From the NCBI GenBank assembly GCA_913053875.1, contig CAJXGN010000007.1, positions 62,001-126,000 on the forward strand: a stretch of 64,000 nt of DNA, written 5' to 3'. Shown in pieces: positions 1 to 8,180 of this stretch. The translations under genes were made by a program, and so were the position numbers. The stretch comes from an uncultured Agromyces sp. (GTDB taxonomy: Bacteria; Actinomycetota; Actinomycetes; Actinomycetales; Microbacteriaceae). Under the pieces are notes generated by a model. It saw nothing but the letters and a program-made list of their open reading frames with translations. It did no database searches and was not told the DNA's origin. Numbering within the stretch: the stretch's first letter is position 1; every line of letters starts with the position of its first letter.

Positions 1-101
1 GTCGGCCAAGCGGCATCCGTCACCTCGACCTCGACCGCCTCGGTCTCCGCCGACTGCTCGGCCCGGTCGCGCGTCTCGTCGACCTCCGTCTCGTCGGGCA
101 T
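1..101 (-). CDS. N-terminus of an acidic protein, possibly DUF3027 family (partial)
   Basis: An open frame begins with ATG at 101 and runs off the left edge of the window. The visible 33 residues begin MPDETEVDETRD and are rich in Glu, Asp and Thr. No domain can be seen in so short a piece. The start lies 2 bp past the TGA of the cold-shock-like gene, so the two are probably co-transcribed. In many actinobacteria a DUF3027 protein with an acidic N-terminus sits beside a cold-shock gene and the XPB/Helicase_C_3 pair. That context is the only basis for the suggested family. Confidence 0.5.
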   Translation of the reverse strand, partial: MPDETEVDETRDRAEQSAETEAVEVEVTDAAWP

Positions 102-102
102 G

Positions 103-483
103 TCAGGCATCGAGATCGTCGGCGACCTTGCGCAGCACGGCCGCGATCTTGCGCCCCTCGGCGCGGTCGGGGTAGCGGCCGTTGCGCAGCTTGCCGCCGG
201 TGATGTCGAGCCACTTCACGAGGTCTTCGACGATGATCGCCATCTCGTCGGCCGGCCGACGCTGCAGCTTCGTCATGCTCGGTCCGGCGTCGAGCACGCG
301 CACGGACAGCGCCTGCGCGCCGCGCTTGCCCTCGGCCACGCCGTACTCGACTCGGGACCCCGAGCGCACCGATGCGCCCGCGGGCAGCGCCGACGCGGGC
401 AGGTGCACCTGCTGGCCGTCGTCGCCGGAGATGAACCCGAAGCCCTTCTCCTCGTCGAAGAACTTGACCTTGCCGGTTGGCAT
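103..483 (-). CDS. Cold-shock-domain protein with C-terminal extension
   Basis: The 126-residue protein starts with a cold-shock (OB-fold) domain in residues 1-65. The RNP1 motif is KGFGFI near residue 13. RNP2 is degenerate: VHLPASAL stands where typical Csp proteins have VFVHxSAI. About 60 further residues follow (from roughly residue 68), rich in Lys and Arg, ending KVADDLDA; classical CspA lacks these. Start ATG at 483 is preceded by a GAGGG ribosome site. An in-frame start four codons upstream lacks this spacing. The protein probably binds single-stranded RNA or DNA; the role of the tail is unknown. It is transcribed away from the helicase pair and into the acidic protein at the window edge. 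Confidence 0.85.
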   Translation of the reverse strand: MPTGKVKFFDEEKGFGFISGDDGQQVHLPASALPAGASVRSGSRVEYGVAEGKRGAQALSVRVLDAGPSMTKLQRRPADEMAIIVEDLVKWLDITGGKLRNGRYPDRAEGRKIAAVLRKVADDLDA

Positions 484-588
484 GCTGACCCTCACTCACT
501 CGCGTGTTGCGGGCGCGCGACACTGCCGCCGCCCCGACCTCCCAGTCTAGTGCGAGGCGGGTCCGGCGCCTGGCCTATCCTTGACCAT

Positions 589-864
589 GTGACGACGAGC
601 ACCCCACCGAGCGACCACCGCGCCGAGCGCGTCCTGGCCTACATGGTCGCCGCGACCGTCGGCTTCTCCATCCTGGCCTTCTTCGCGGTCATGATCGGCA
701 CGCTGTCGGGGGTCGGAGACGACGACGGGTTCAGCCAGGGCATCTGGCCGTTCATCATCGTGCTGCCGCTCGTCGGGCTGCCGATCGGCTTCCTGCTGCT
801 CGTCGCGCTGCTCATCGTCAACGGCGTTCGGCGCTCTCGGGAGTCCCGCCGGGGTCCGGCCTGA
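589..864 (+). CDS. Small two-helix membrane protein, function unknown
   Basis: This is a 91-residue protein starting with GTG at 589. It has two hydrophobic segments, roughly residues 18-42 (AYMVAATVGFSILAFF) and 52-78 (WPFIIVLPLVGLPIGFLLL). A short acidic loop (VGDDDG) separates them and the tail is basic (RRSRESRRG). Similar short proteins in related genomes are sometimes mislabelled as transporter ATPases, but no nucleotide-binding motif is present. The next gene begins 9 bp after its stop, so it may be co-transcribed with the Helicase_C_3 protein. Function is unknown. Confidence 0.7.
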   Translation: MTTSTPPSDHRAERVLAYMVAATVGFSILAFFAVMIGTLSGVGDDDGFSQGIWPFIIVLPLVGLPIGFLLLVALLIVNGVRRSRESRRGPA

Positions 865-873
865 TCGCAGCCG

Positions 874-2751
874 ATGCTCCCGCTGGCCACTCGACTGCGC
901 GCGATGGAGCGCGAGTCGGTCGCGGCCGCGATCCGCGCCCGACGGGTCGACCCCTCGGGCATCGACGACGTCTTCGACCTCGCTGAGGCGCTGCTCGCCG
1001 ACGACTCGCTCGACCACGCGTTCGCGCGGCTCGACCGGCGCCTCCTGGCGTTCCTCGCCGTGGCGGTCGAGCTCGCCCCCGACGACGGGCGACTCGCGCT
1101 CGATCGCGTGCTCGAGGGCTGGCCGGGCATCGCCCCCGACGCGCCCGGTCGAGCGGATGCCGCGCTGCGCCTGCGCGCGCTCGACGAGCGCCTGCTCGTG
1201 CTCAGCGACGGTGAGGACGGCGACGGCCGCGGAATGCTGGTGCAGCGCGAGGTCGCCGACCGGCTGCGCGCGCGCATCCACGACGACCTGCCGGATGCGG
1301 CCGCCCTCGCGGCCCCGCCGCCACCCGGTCTCGTGCGCGGCGACGACGTGGACCAGGGGCTCGTGTCGCGCCTGGCCGCCGAGCGCGCGTTCCGCACCAT
1401 CGCCGCACTCGCCGAGATCGTCGCCGCGGTCAGCCTCGAGCCGGCGCGCGAGCTCGTGCGCGGCGGCATCGCGCTGCCCGATGCGAAGCGCCTCGCCGCC
1501 GCAGCCGGCATCGAGCTCGACGAGCTGCCCGCGCTCATGGACCTCGCCGCGCGCAGCGACCTGCTCACGCGCGACACCGGCTACTGGCTCGAGACCCCGC
1601 GCGGCGAGGCGTGGCTCGAGGCCGAGACCCCCGATCGCTGGCGCCTGCTCGCGACGGCGTGGCGCGACCGCCTGCCGGATGAGCTCCTCGCGCTGATCGC
1701 GGACCGCTCGCCGATCGGCGGTCCGGCGGCGCTCATCGACGAGGCGCGCTGGTTCTACCCCGCGGGCGGCGCGTGGCTCGACGACCGCGCCCGCGTCGTC
1801 TCCGCGGAGGCCGATGCGCTCGGCCTCACGGTGTCGGGCGTGCCCGTGCCGGCCGGCCGTGCCGTGGTCTCGGGCGACATCGGCCACGCCGTCGCCGCGA
1901 CCGTCGCCCTGCTGCCCGGCCACGTCGAGCAGGTGTACGTGCAGCACGACCTGTCGATCGTCGCCCCTGGCCCGCTCGCCCCGCCGCTCGACGCGCGCCT
2001 GCGCGTGCTCGCCGACGTCGAGGCGCGCGAGCTCGCGTCGAGCTACCGGGTCTCCGCGGCATCCGTCAACCGCGCCCTCGCCGCCGGCGAGACCGCCGAG
2101 ACCCTGCTCGAGTTCCTCCGCGGCATCTCGCTCACGGGCGTTCCGCAGCCGCTGGAGTACCTCGTGACCGAGACCGCCACGCGCTACGGCCGCGTGCGCG
2201 TCGGCTCGCTCGGCCCCGGCGAGATGCCCGCGCGCAGCTACGTGCGCAGCGACGACGACGGACTCATCGGCACGATCGCGGTCGACCAGTCGCTGCAGTC
2301 GCTCGGGCTCGTGCGCACCGGCCCGCACCGCCTCACGAGCCGCTTCGGCGCCGACGTCGTGTTCTGGGCGCTGAGCGACGCCCGCTACCCCGTCGCCGCG
2401 GAGGACGAGACCGGCGAGATCGTCGTGCTGCGCCGGCACCGCGTCGCCCGGGTCGCCGAGCAGCCGCCCCCGCGCGACCTGGTGGCCGAACTCGTGGCGC
2501 GCGTCTTCGACGGCGCCGACGACCACAGCACCGAGCAGGCCTGGCTGTCGCGCCGACTCGAGACGGCCGCGCGCGAGCGGTCGGCCGTCACCGTCAGCGT
2601 GCGGATGCCCGGGGGTGACGTGGTCGACTTCGTGCTGGAGCCGACGAGCGTGGCGAACGGGCGGATGCGGGCGCGCGACCGGGCGACCGACATCGAGCGC
2701 ACGCTGCCGATCTCGGCGATCGCGGGCGTGTCCGACGCCCCGGCGGAGTGA
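874..2751 (+). CDS. Helicase-associated protein (Helicase_C_3 / XPB-Ssl2-like)
   Basis: A 625-residue protein of the actinobacterial Helicase_C_3 family. It has no Walker A or DEAD motif, so it is not itself a helicase. The N-terminal half is helical and Leu/Ala-rich. The C-terminal region (about residues 400-520) carries the conserved helicase-associated part around PLEYLVTE and GRVRVGSLG. In this family the gene is normally found next to the XPB-type helicase, as here (62 bp upstream). It is therefore plausibly a partner or regulator of that helicase. The start at 874 is chosen because the family begins with a similar LATRLRA segment. The role is inferred from context. Confidence 0.85.
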   Translation: MLPLATRLRAMERESVAAAIRARRVDPSGIDDVFDLAEALLADDSLDHAFARLDRRLLAFLAVAVELAPDDGRLALDRVLEGWPGIAPDAPGRADAALRLRALDERLLVLSDGEDGDGRGMLVQREVADRLRARIHDDLPDAAALAAPPPPGLVRGDDVDQGLVSRLAAERAFRTIAALAEIVAAVSLEPARELVRGGIALPDAKRLAAAAGIELDELPALMDLAARSDLLTRDTGYWLETPRGEAWLEAETPDRWRLLATAWRDRLPDELLALIADRSPIGGPAALIDEARWFYPAGGAWLDDRARVVSAEADALGLTVSGVPVPAGRAVVSGDIGHAVAATVALLPGHVEQVYVQHDLSIVAPGPLAPPLDARLRVLADVEARELASSYRVSAASVNRALAAGETAETLLEFLRGISLTGVPQPLEYLVTETATRYGRVRVGSLGPGEMPARSYVRSDDDGLIGTIAVDQSLQSLGLVRTGPHRLTSRFGADVVFWALSDARYPVAAEDETGEIVVLRRHRVARVAEQPPPRDLVAELVARVFDGADDHSTEQAWLSRRLETAARERSAVTVSVRMPGGDVVDFVLEPTSVANGRMRARDRATDIERTLPISAIAGVSDAPAE

Positions 2752-2799
2752 GCGCGGGCTGAGCCCCGGGGCATCCGCCCCCACCACCCGCCCGGCGGG

Positions 2800-2805
2800 T
2801 AGACT
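2800..2805 (+). promoter_or_regulatory. -10 box TAGACT for a probably leaderless XPB transcript
   Basis: TAGACT lies 8 nt before the ATG at 2814 and there is no Shine-Dalgarno sequence between them. Transcription would start at or within 1-2 nt of the start codon. This arrangement is common for leaderless mRNAs in actinobacteria. No clear -35 box was recognised. Confidence 0.5.
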
Positions 2806-2813
2806 GGTTCGCT

Positions 2814-4454
2814 ATGTCCGACGGCCCCCTGATCGTCCAGAGCGATCGCACCGTACTGCTCGAAGTCGCGAACCCGCTCGCCGAGGACGCGCGCCACGAC
2901 CTCGCGGTCTTCGCCGAGCTCGAGCGCGCGCCCGAGCACATCCACACCTACCGCATCACGCGGCTCGGCCTCTGGAACGCGCGCGCCGCCGGACACGATG
3001 CCGACGACATGCTCGGCACGCTGGAGCGGTACTCGAAGTTCCCGGTGCCGACGACCGTCGCGGTCGACATCCGCGAGACCGTCGGCCGCTACGGGCGCCT
3101 CGTCATCGACCGCACCGACGACGGCGACCTGCGCCTGCGCAGCGACGACCTGGCCGTGCTCACCGAGGTGACCGGGGCGAAGCGCATCGCGCCGCTGCTC
3201 GGCGAGCGCATCGACGACACCGGATTCCTCGTTGCCGCGTGGGCGCGCGGGCAGCTCAAGCAGGAGCTCGTGAAGCTCGGCTGGCCCGCCGAGGACCTCG
3301 CCGGGTACACGCCCGGCACCCCGCACGACATCGACCTCGCCGAGGACGGCTGGCACCTGCGCGACTACCAGCGCAAGGCCGTCGACAACTTCTTCGACGG
3401 CGGCTCGGGCGTCGTCGTGCTGCCCTGCGGCGCGGGCAAGACGCTCGTCGGCGCGGGCGCGATGGCCACGGCGAAGACGACCACGCTGATCCTGGTCACG
3501 AACACCGTCTCCGCCCGGCAGTGGCGCGACGAGCTGCTGCGCCGCACCTCGCTCACCCCCGAGGAGATCGGCGAGTACTCCGGTCAGGTGAAGGAGGTCA
3601 AGCCGGTCACGATCGCGACCTACCAGATCCTCACCGCGAAGCGGAAGGGCGAGTACGCGCACCTCGCGCTGCTCGACGCGCTCGACTGGGGCCTCGTGGT
3701 CTACGACGAGGTGCACCTGCTGCCCGCGCCCGTGTTCAAGCTCACGGCCGAGCTGCAGGCCCGCCGCCGACTCGGCCTCACCGCCACGCTCGTGCGCGAG
3801 GACGGCCGGGAGGGCGACGTGTTCTCGCTGATCGGGCCGAAGCGCTTCGACGCACCGTGGAAGGAGATCGAGGCGCAGGGCTTCATCTCCCCCGCCGCCT
3901 GCTACGAGGTGCGCATCGACCTGCCGCAGTCGGAGCGGCTCGCCTACGCGGCCTCCGCCGACGACGAGCGCTACCGGCTCGCCGCCACCGCTCCGGCCAA
4001 GCTCGACGTCGTGCGCGAGCTGGTCGCGAAGCACGCCGGCGAGCGCATCCTCGTGATCGGCCAGTACCTCGACCAGATCGAGGAGCTCTCCGAGGCGCTC
4101 GGCGCGCCGCAGCTGACCGGTGCCACGCCGGTCGACGAGCGCGAGCGCCTGTTCCAGGAGTTCCGCGACGGCACCACGCAGGTGCTCGTGGTCTCGAAGG
4201 TCGCGAACTTCTCGGTCGACCTGCCCGAGGCGACCGTCGCGATCCAGGTGTCGGGCTCGTTCGGCTCGCGCCAGGAGGAGGCGCAGCGCCTCGGCCGGCT
4301 GCTGCGGCCGAAGGAGTCGGGCCTGTCGGCGAACTTCTACACGCTGGTCTCGCGCGACACGGTCGACCAGGACTTCGCGCAGAACCGCCAGCGCTTCCTC
4401 GCCGAGCAGGGCTACAGCTACACCATCCTCGACGCGCACGCGCTGGCCGCGTAA
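2814..4454 (+). CDS. XPB/ERCC3-type DNA helicase (superfamily 2)
   Basis: A 546-residue superfamily 2 helicase. An N-terminal damage-recognition-like domain covers about residues 1-170. HD1 has Walker A PCGAGKT (204-210), the DEVH box (298-301) and the XPB-specific RED motif (328-330). HD2 follows, with VSKVANFSVDLPEA and the arginine-rich QRLGRLLRP near residues 463-500. XPB proteins use ATP to unwind DNA 3' to 5'. In bacteria they are linked to DNA repair, but no TFIIH partner exists. The only neighbour fitting that role is the upstream Helicase_C_3 protein. Length and motifs are typical of the actinobacterial family. Confidence 0.93.
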   Translation: MSDGPLIVQSDRTVLLEVANPLAEDARHDLAVFAELERAPEHIHTYRITRLGLWNARAAGHDADDMLGTLERYSKFPVPTTVAVDIRETVGRYGRLVIDRTDDGDLRLRSDDLAVLTEVTGAKRIAPLLGERIDDTGFLVAAWARGQLKQELVKLGWPAEDLAGYTPGTPHDIDLAEDGWHLRDYQRKAVDNFFDGGSGVVVLPCGAGKTLVGAGAMATAKTTTLILVTNTVSARQWRDELLRRTSLTPEEIGEYSGQVKEVKPVTIATYQILTAKRKGEYAHLALLDALDWGLVVYDEVHLLPAPVFKLTAELQARRRLGLTATLVREDGREGDVFSLIGPKRFDAPWKEIEAQGFISPAACYEVRIDLPQSERLAYAASADDERYRLAATAPAKLDVVRELVAKHAGERILVIGQYLDQIEELSEALGAPQLTGATPVDERERLFQEFRDGTTQVLVVSKVANFSVDLPEATVAIQVSGSFGSRQEEAQRLGRLLRPKESGLSANFYTLVSRDTVDQDFAQNRQRFLAEQGYSYTILDAHALAA

Positions 4455-4463
4455 CCGCGCCCG

Positions 4464-5162
4464 CTACGCCCGCCGGTAGCGCAGGAACACGAGGTCGCCC
4501 GACGGGAGGGCGTGCACGAGTCGCATCCGCCGGATGCCCTCGTCGGCGTGCCTCACGATGCGCGGGCCGTCGCCGCCCACGAGCACCGGGCCGAGCGTGA
4601 GGCACAGCTCGTCGACGAGGCCCGCGTCGAGCAGGTCGCCGAACAGGCTCGGCCCGCCCTCGCAGAGCAGGTCGCCGTGCCCGAGGTGCGCGAGCGCGTC
4701 GACGGCCTCGCGCAGGTCGACGGCGTCGTCGCCGGCCACGAGCACGTCGGCCACGTCGGCGAGCGCGGCACGGCGGTCGGGGGGCGAGGCGGCGTGGGTC
4801 ACGACGATCGGGCGCTCCGGGGCGTCGGCGAAGATCGGGTCGGATGCCGCGAAGGCGAGGCTCGACGACACGATCGCGAGTCGCGGGTGCGGCGTCCTCC
4901 CGTTCGCCCGCCGCCAGGCCGCGTTCTCGGGCCCGAGCCGCAGCGCGCCGTAGCCCTCGTGGCGGAGCGTGCCACCCGCGACGAGCACCACGTCGGCGAG
5001 GGAGCGGAGCACGCCCATGAGCTGCTGGTCGTCCTCGGCGCCGAGTCCGCCCGAGCGGCCGTCGACGGTCGCCGCCCCGTCGAGGCTCGACACGAAGTTG
5101 ACCCGCAGGCCCCCGCCCTCGGCGTACGCGTAGGCGTCGAGCATGGCATCGCGGTCGATCAT
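4464..5162 (-). CDS. RibD C-terminal-type reductase (dihydrofolate reductase fold)
   Basis: A 232-residue protein of the RibD C-terminal reductase family, a DHFR-like fold that uses NADPH. Typical features are NFVSSLDGAATVDGRSGG near residue 20, the nucleotide-binding VVLVAGGTLRHEGYG, and the late LLCEGGPSLFGDLLDAGLVDELCLTL segment read in pieces along residues 165-190. It lacks the N-terminal deaminase half of RibD. ATG at 5162 overlaps the stop of folP (ATGA), so translation is probably coupled. Members are usually annotated as pyrimidine reductase family. The position behind dihydropteroate synthase also allows a pterin or folate substrate; this is inference. Confidence 0.85.
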   Translation of the reverse strand: MIDRDAMLDAYAYAEGGGLRVNFVSSLDGAATVDGRSGGLGAEDDQQLMGVLRSLADVVLVAGGTLRHEGYGALRLGPENAAWRRANGRTPHPRLAIVSSSLAFAASDPIFADAPERPIVVTHAASPPDRRAALADVADVLVAGDDAVDLREAVDALAHLGHGDLLCEGGPSLFGDLLDAGLVDELCLTLGPVLVGGDGPRIVRHADEGIRRMRLVHALPSGDLVFLRYRRA

Positions 5163-6061
5163 CGGGCGACCTCCTCGGGCAGGTCGGGCGTCGCCGGCAT
5201 GTTGTGGACGAGCGGGCCCGCGGGCACCCGCCAGCCGAGGATCGCCTCGGTCATGCGCATCGCGTCGACGGTCTCGCGCACGTTGTGCACGCGGACGACC
5301 CGGGCGCCCTGCGTCACGCACCAGACGGCGGCCGCGAGCGACCCGGCGACGCGGTCGCCGCGGTCGCGCGCGAGGGTCTCGCCGATGAAGTCCTTGTTCG
5401 ACAGCGCGACGAGGGTCGGATGCCCCAGCGCGACGATCTCCCCGAGGCGCCGGGTCAGCTCGAGCGAGTCGGTCGTGTGCTTGTTGAGGTCGTGACCGGG
5501 ATCGACGATGATGCGCTCGGGCGGCACGCCGCGCTCGAGCGCGAGGTCCACCCGGCGGCGCAGGAAGTCGGCGACCTCGGTCACGACGTCCCCGTAGGCG
5601 GGCGCGGGATGCGGCGTGCGCGGCGCCGCGAGACTGTGCGTGATCACGATCGTCGCGTCGCTGTCGGCGACCACGTCGGCCATGCGCGGGTCGTGGATGC
5701 CCGTCGTGTCGTTGATGACGTGCGCACCGGCGTCGATCGCGGCGCGGGCGACGTCGGGCTGGAACGTGTCGACCGAGATGCCCCCGGCACCGGCGAGCTG
5801 GGCGACCACCGGCACCACCCGATCGATCTCCTCGTCGACGGAGATCGCGGGTCCGGGTGCGAACTTCGCCCCGCCCACGTCGACCCAGTCCGCGCCGTCG
5901 GCGTACGCGGCGAGCGCCGCCCCGACCGCGGCGTCGAGCGCGAACGTCGCTCCGCGGTCGTAGAACGAGTCGGGCGTGCGGTTGACGATGGCCATGACGA
6001 CCACCCGTCGGGCGAAGTCGATCTCGCGGCCGGCGATCCGGCGCACGGCGTGCGCGCTCAC
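5159..6061 (-). CDS. folP: Dihydropteroate synthase
   Basis: A 300-residue dihydropteroate synthase. This enzyme condenses 6-hydroxymethyl-7,8-dihydropterin pyrophosphate with p-aminobenzoate in folate synthesis. Conserved motifs are MAIVNRTPDSFYDRG (pterin loop 1), DWVDVGGAKFAPG, ISVDTFQ and the pyrophosphate-binding PGHDLNKHT. The start is GTG at 6061, which overlaps the preceding stop as GTGA. An upstream ATG frame would give a nonconserved Arg/Gly-rich N-terminus. A standalone aminodeoxychorismate-lyase-like gene lies far away at 58754. The other folate genes are not in the window, so this may be a second, FolP2-like copy; I cannot decide. Confidence 0.92.
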   Translation of the reverse strand: MSAHAVRRIAGREIDFARRVVVMAIVNRTPDSFYDRGATFALDAAVGAALAAYADGADWVDVGGAKFAPGPAISVDEEIDRVVPVVAQLAGAGGISVDTFQPDVARAAIDAGAHVINDTTGIHDPRMADVVADSDATIVITHSLAAPRTPHPAPAYGDVVTEVADFLRRRVDLALERGVPPERIIVDPGHDLNKHTTDSLELTRRLGEIVALGHPTLVALSNKDFIGETLARDRGDRVAGSLAAAVWCVTQGARVVRVHNVRETVDAMRMTEAILGWRVPAGPLVHNMPATPDLPEEVAR

Positions 6062-7290
6062 GCGCCGATCGCCTCGAGCGGCACGTCCGGGTCGGCGAGC
6101 GCTGCCGGGTCGACCGGGGCGCCCGAGCGGATCAGCCGCTGCACCTGTTCGTTCACGTCCCACACGTTCACGTTCATGCCCGCGACCACACGGTCGTCGG
6201 CCACCCGGAAGGCGAGGAACTCGCGCCCCGGCAGGTCGCCGCGCACCACGAGCTCGGCGCCGCCGGCGAGCGACGCGTACCCCGAGTACTCCATGCCGAG
6301 GTCGTACTGGTCGGTGAAGAAGTAGGGGATCTCGTCGTACGTCACGCGTTCCCCGGCGAGCGCCCGCCCCGCGGCAGTGCCGGAGGCGTCGGCGTTGCCC
6401 CAGTGCGCCACGCGCAGGTGCGTACCGACGGTCGGCGAGAAGACACTGGCCACGTCGCCCGCCGCGAAGACCCCGGGCGCGCTCGCGGACAGGTGCGCGT
6501 CGACCACGATGCCGTCGTCGACGGTGAGGCCGGCGGATGCCGCGAGCTCGACGTTCGGCACCGCGCCGATGCCGAACACGACCACGTCGGCCGGCACCTC
6601 CTCCCGGGAGCCGAGCACGACCGCCGACACGGCGCCGTCGCCGCGCAGCGCGGTCACGTCGGCGCCCATGCGGAGGTCGACGCCGTGCTCGCGGTGCAAC
6701 CCGGCGAACACCTCGCCGAGCTGCGGGCCGATCTCGCGGGCGAGCGGCACGTCGCCGTGGCCGAGCACCGTCACCTCGTTGCCGTACGTGCGGGCGGCCG
6801 CGGCGACCTCGAGGCCGATCCAGCCGGCCCCCACGACGACCACGCGACGGTCGCCGCCGGAGATCGCGTCGCGCAGCGCGGTCGACTCGGCGAGGGTGCG
6901 CAGGTGGTGCACGCCGTCGAGGTCGGCGCCGTCGCCGGCGAACCGGCGCGCGCGGGCGCCGGTCGCGAGCAGGAGGCGCCGGTAGCCGAGGCGGTCGCCG
7001 GAGGCGAGCGTCAGCTCACGGGCATCCGTGTCGAGGCCCACCGCCTCGGAGCCGGTGCGCACGTCGACGTCGTGCTCGGCGTACCAGGCCGCGTCGTGGG
7101 GGAAGATCGCGTCGGCGGCATCCGACCCCTGCAGGTAGCCCTTCGACAGGGGCGGCCGCTCGTGCGGCAGCAGCGGTTCGCCGGCGACCAGCGCGAGCTC
7201 CCCGTCGAACCCCGCCTCGCGTGCCGCGCCGGCCGCCCGGGCCGCCGCGAGTCCGCCGCCCACGATGATCACTCGCCCGGTGCTCGCCAT
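6058..7290 (-). CDS. FAD/NAD(P)-dependent ferredoxin-reductase-like oxidoreductase
   Basis: A 410-residue flavoprotein disulfide-reductase-fold enzyme of the ferredoxin/rubredoxin reductase type. It has the FAD dinucleotide motif VIIVGGGLAAARAA at the N-terminus and the NAD(P) motif VVVVGAGWIGLEVAAAA near residue 150. APGVFAAGDVAS, the second FAD-binding motif, lies near residue 275. The C-terminal reductase domain follows. The likely role is electron transfer from NAD(P)H to a ferredoxin or a mono/dioxygenase partner, but no ferredoxin gene is adjacent. The gene leads a three-gene overlapping run with folP and the RibD-like reductase. ATG at 7290 is chosen as the first codon matching the family N-terminus (MASTGRVIIVGGG). 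Confidence 0.88.
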   Translation of the reverse strand: MASTGRVIIVGGGLAAARAAGAAREAGFDGELALVAGEPLLPHERPPLSKGYLQGSDAADAIFPHDAAWYAEHDVDVRTGSEAVGLDTDARELTLASGDRLGYRRLLLATGARARRFAGDGADLDGVHHLRTLAESTALRDAISGGDRRVVVVGAGWIGLEVAAAARTYGNEVTVLGHGDVPLAREIGPQLGEVFAGLHREHGVDLRMGADVTALRGDGAVSAVVLGSREEVPADVVVFGIGAVPNVELAASAGLTVDDGIVVDAHLSASAPGVFAAGDVASVFSPTVGTHLRVAHWGNADASGTAAGRALAGERVTYDEIPYFFTDQYDLGMEYSGYASLAGGAELVVRGDLPGREFLAFRVADDRVVAGMNVNVWDVNEQVQRLIRSGAPVDPAALADPDVPLEAIGA

Positions 7291-7444
7291 GAGCCGAGTC
7301 TTCCACGCGGCGGTTCGCGGCGCACCGGCGGGGCCCGGATGCACGGCGGATGCAGGGCGCGCACATGGCCGGCGCGCGGCCCCGCCACAGCCGCCCGTCG
7401 ACGGGCATTCGACGGACTCACAGGCAAGTTCCAGTGAATGCGCA

Positions 7445-7450
7445 GATACT
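7445..7450 (+). promoter_or_regulatory. -10 box GATACT, probably leaderless transcript
   Basis: GATACT ends 6 nt before the ATG at 7457 and no ribosome-binding site intervenes. The 166-bp gap 7291-7456 separates two divergent genes and must hold both promoters. It also contains one TCACAGG heptamer near 7419, resembling a half-site of PhoP-type direct repeats. A second copy was not found. Confidence 0.45.
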
Positions 7451-7456
7451 GGGGGC

Positions 7457-8149
7457 ATGAGCGACGGACCACGCATCCTGATCGTCGACGACGAGCCGAA
7501 CATCCGCGACCTGCTGACCACGAGCCTGCGCTTCGCGGGCTTCGCCGTGCGCGCGGTCGGCAACGGCGCGCAGACCATCTCCGCGGTGATCGAGGAGGAA
7601 CCCGACCTCATCATCCTCGACGTCATGCTGCCCGACATGAACGGCTTCGGCGTCACCAAGCGCCTCCGCTCGGCCGGGTACACGGCGCCGATCCTCTTCC
7701 TCACCGCCAAGGACGACACCGAGGACAAGATCACCGGCCTCACGGTCGGCGGCGACGACTACGTCACCAAGCCGTTCAGCCTCGACGAGATCGTCGCGCG
7801 CATCCGCGCGATCCTCCGCCGCACCATGCACGCCGACGAGGACGCCGTGATCCGCACGGGCGAGCTCACCATGGACCAGGACACGCACGAGGTGCTCGTC
7901 GGCGACGTGCCGATCGAGCTCTCCCCCACCGAGTTCAAGCTGCTGCGGTACCTCATGCTGAACCCGAACCGCGTGCTGTCGAAGGCGCAGATCCTCGACC
8001 ACGTGTGGGAGTACGACTTCAACGGCGACGCGGGCATCGTCGAGAGCTACATCTCGTACCTGCGACGCAAGCTCGACCAGCACTCGAGCGAGCCGCTGAT
8101 CCAGACCAAGCGAGGCTTCGGGTACATGCTCAAGGCCTCCAAGGCCTGA
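7457..8149 (+). CDS. OmpR-family response regulator
   Basis: A 230-residue two-component regulator. The receiver starts ILIVDDEPNIRDLL; the phospho-acceptor Asp lies in LIILDVMLPDMNG (about residue 57). The conserved Thr and Lys are in FLTAKDD, followed by GGDDYVTKPF. The C-terminal winged helix (about residues 135-230) contains LSPTEFKLLRYLMLNPNRVLS and ends with the RRGFGYML-type wing. The sequence resembles the mycobacterial PhoP/TcrA group. It is followed after 31 bp by its sensor kinase. The ATG sits 6 nt behind a -10-like box, suggesting a leaderless mRNA. The signal sensed is unknown. Confidence 0.92.
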   Translation: MSDGPRILIVDDEPNIRDLLTTSLRFAGFAVRAVGNGAQTISAVIEEEPDLIILDVMLPDMNGFGVTKRLRSAGYTAPILFLTAKDDTEDKITGLTVGGDDYVTKPFSLDEIVARIRAILRRTMHADEDAVIRTGELTMDQDTHEVLVGDVPIELSPTEFKLLRYLMLNPNRVLSKAQILDHVWEYDFNGDAGIVESYISYLRRKLDQHSSEPLIQTKRGFGYMLKASKA

Positions 8150-8180
8150 CTCAGGTACGCGCACGTAGACTCGCGGCGCC

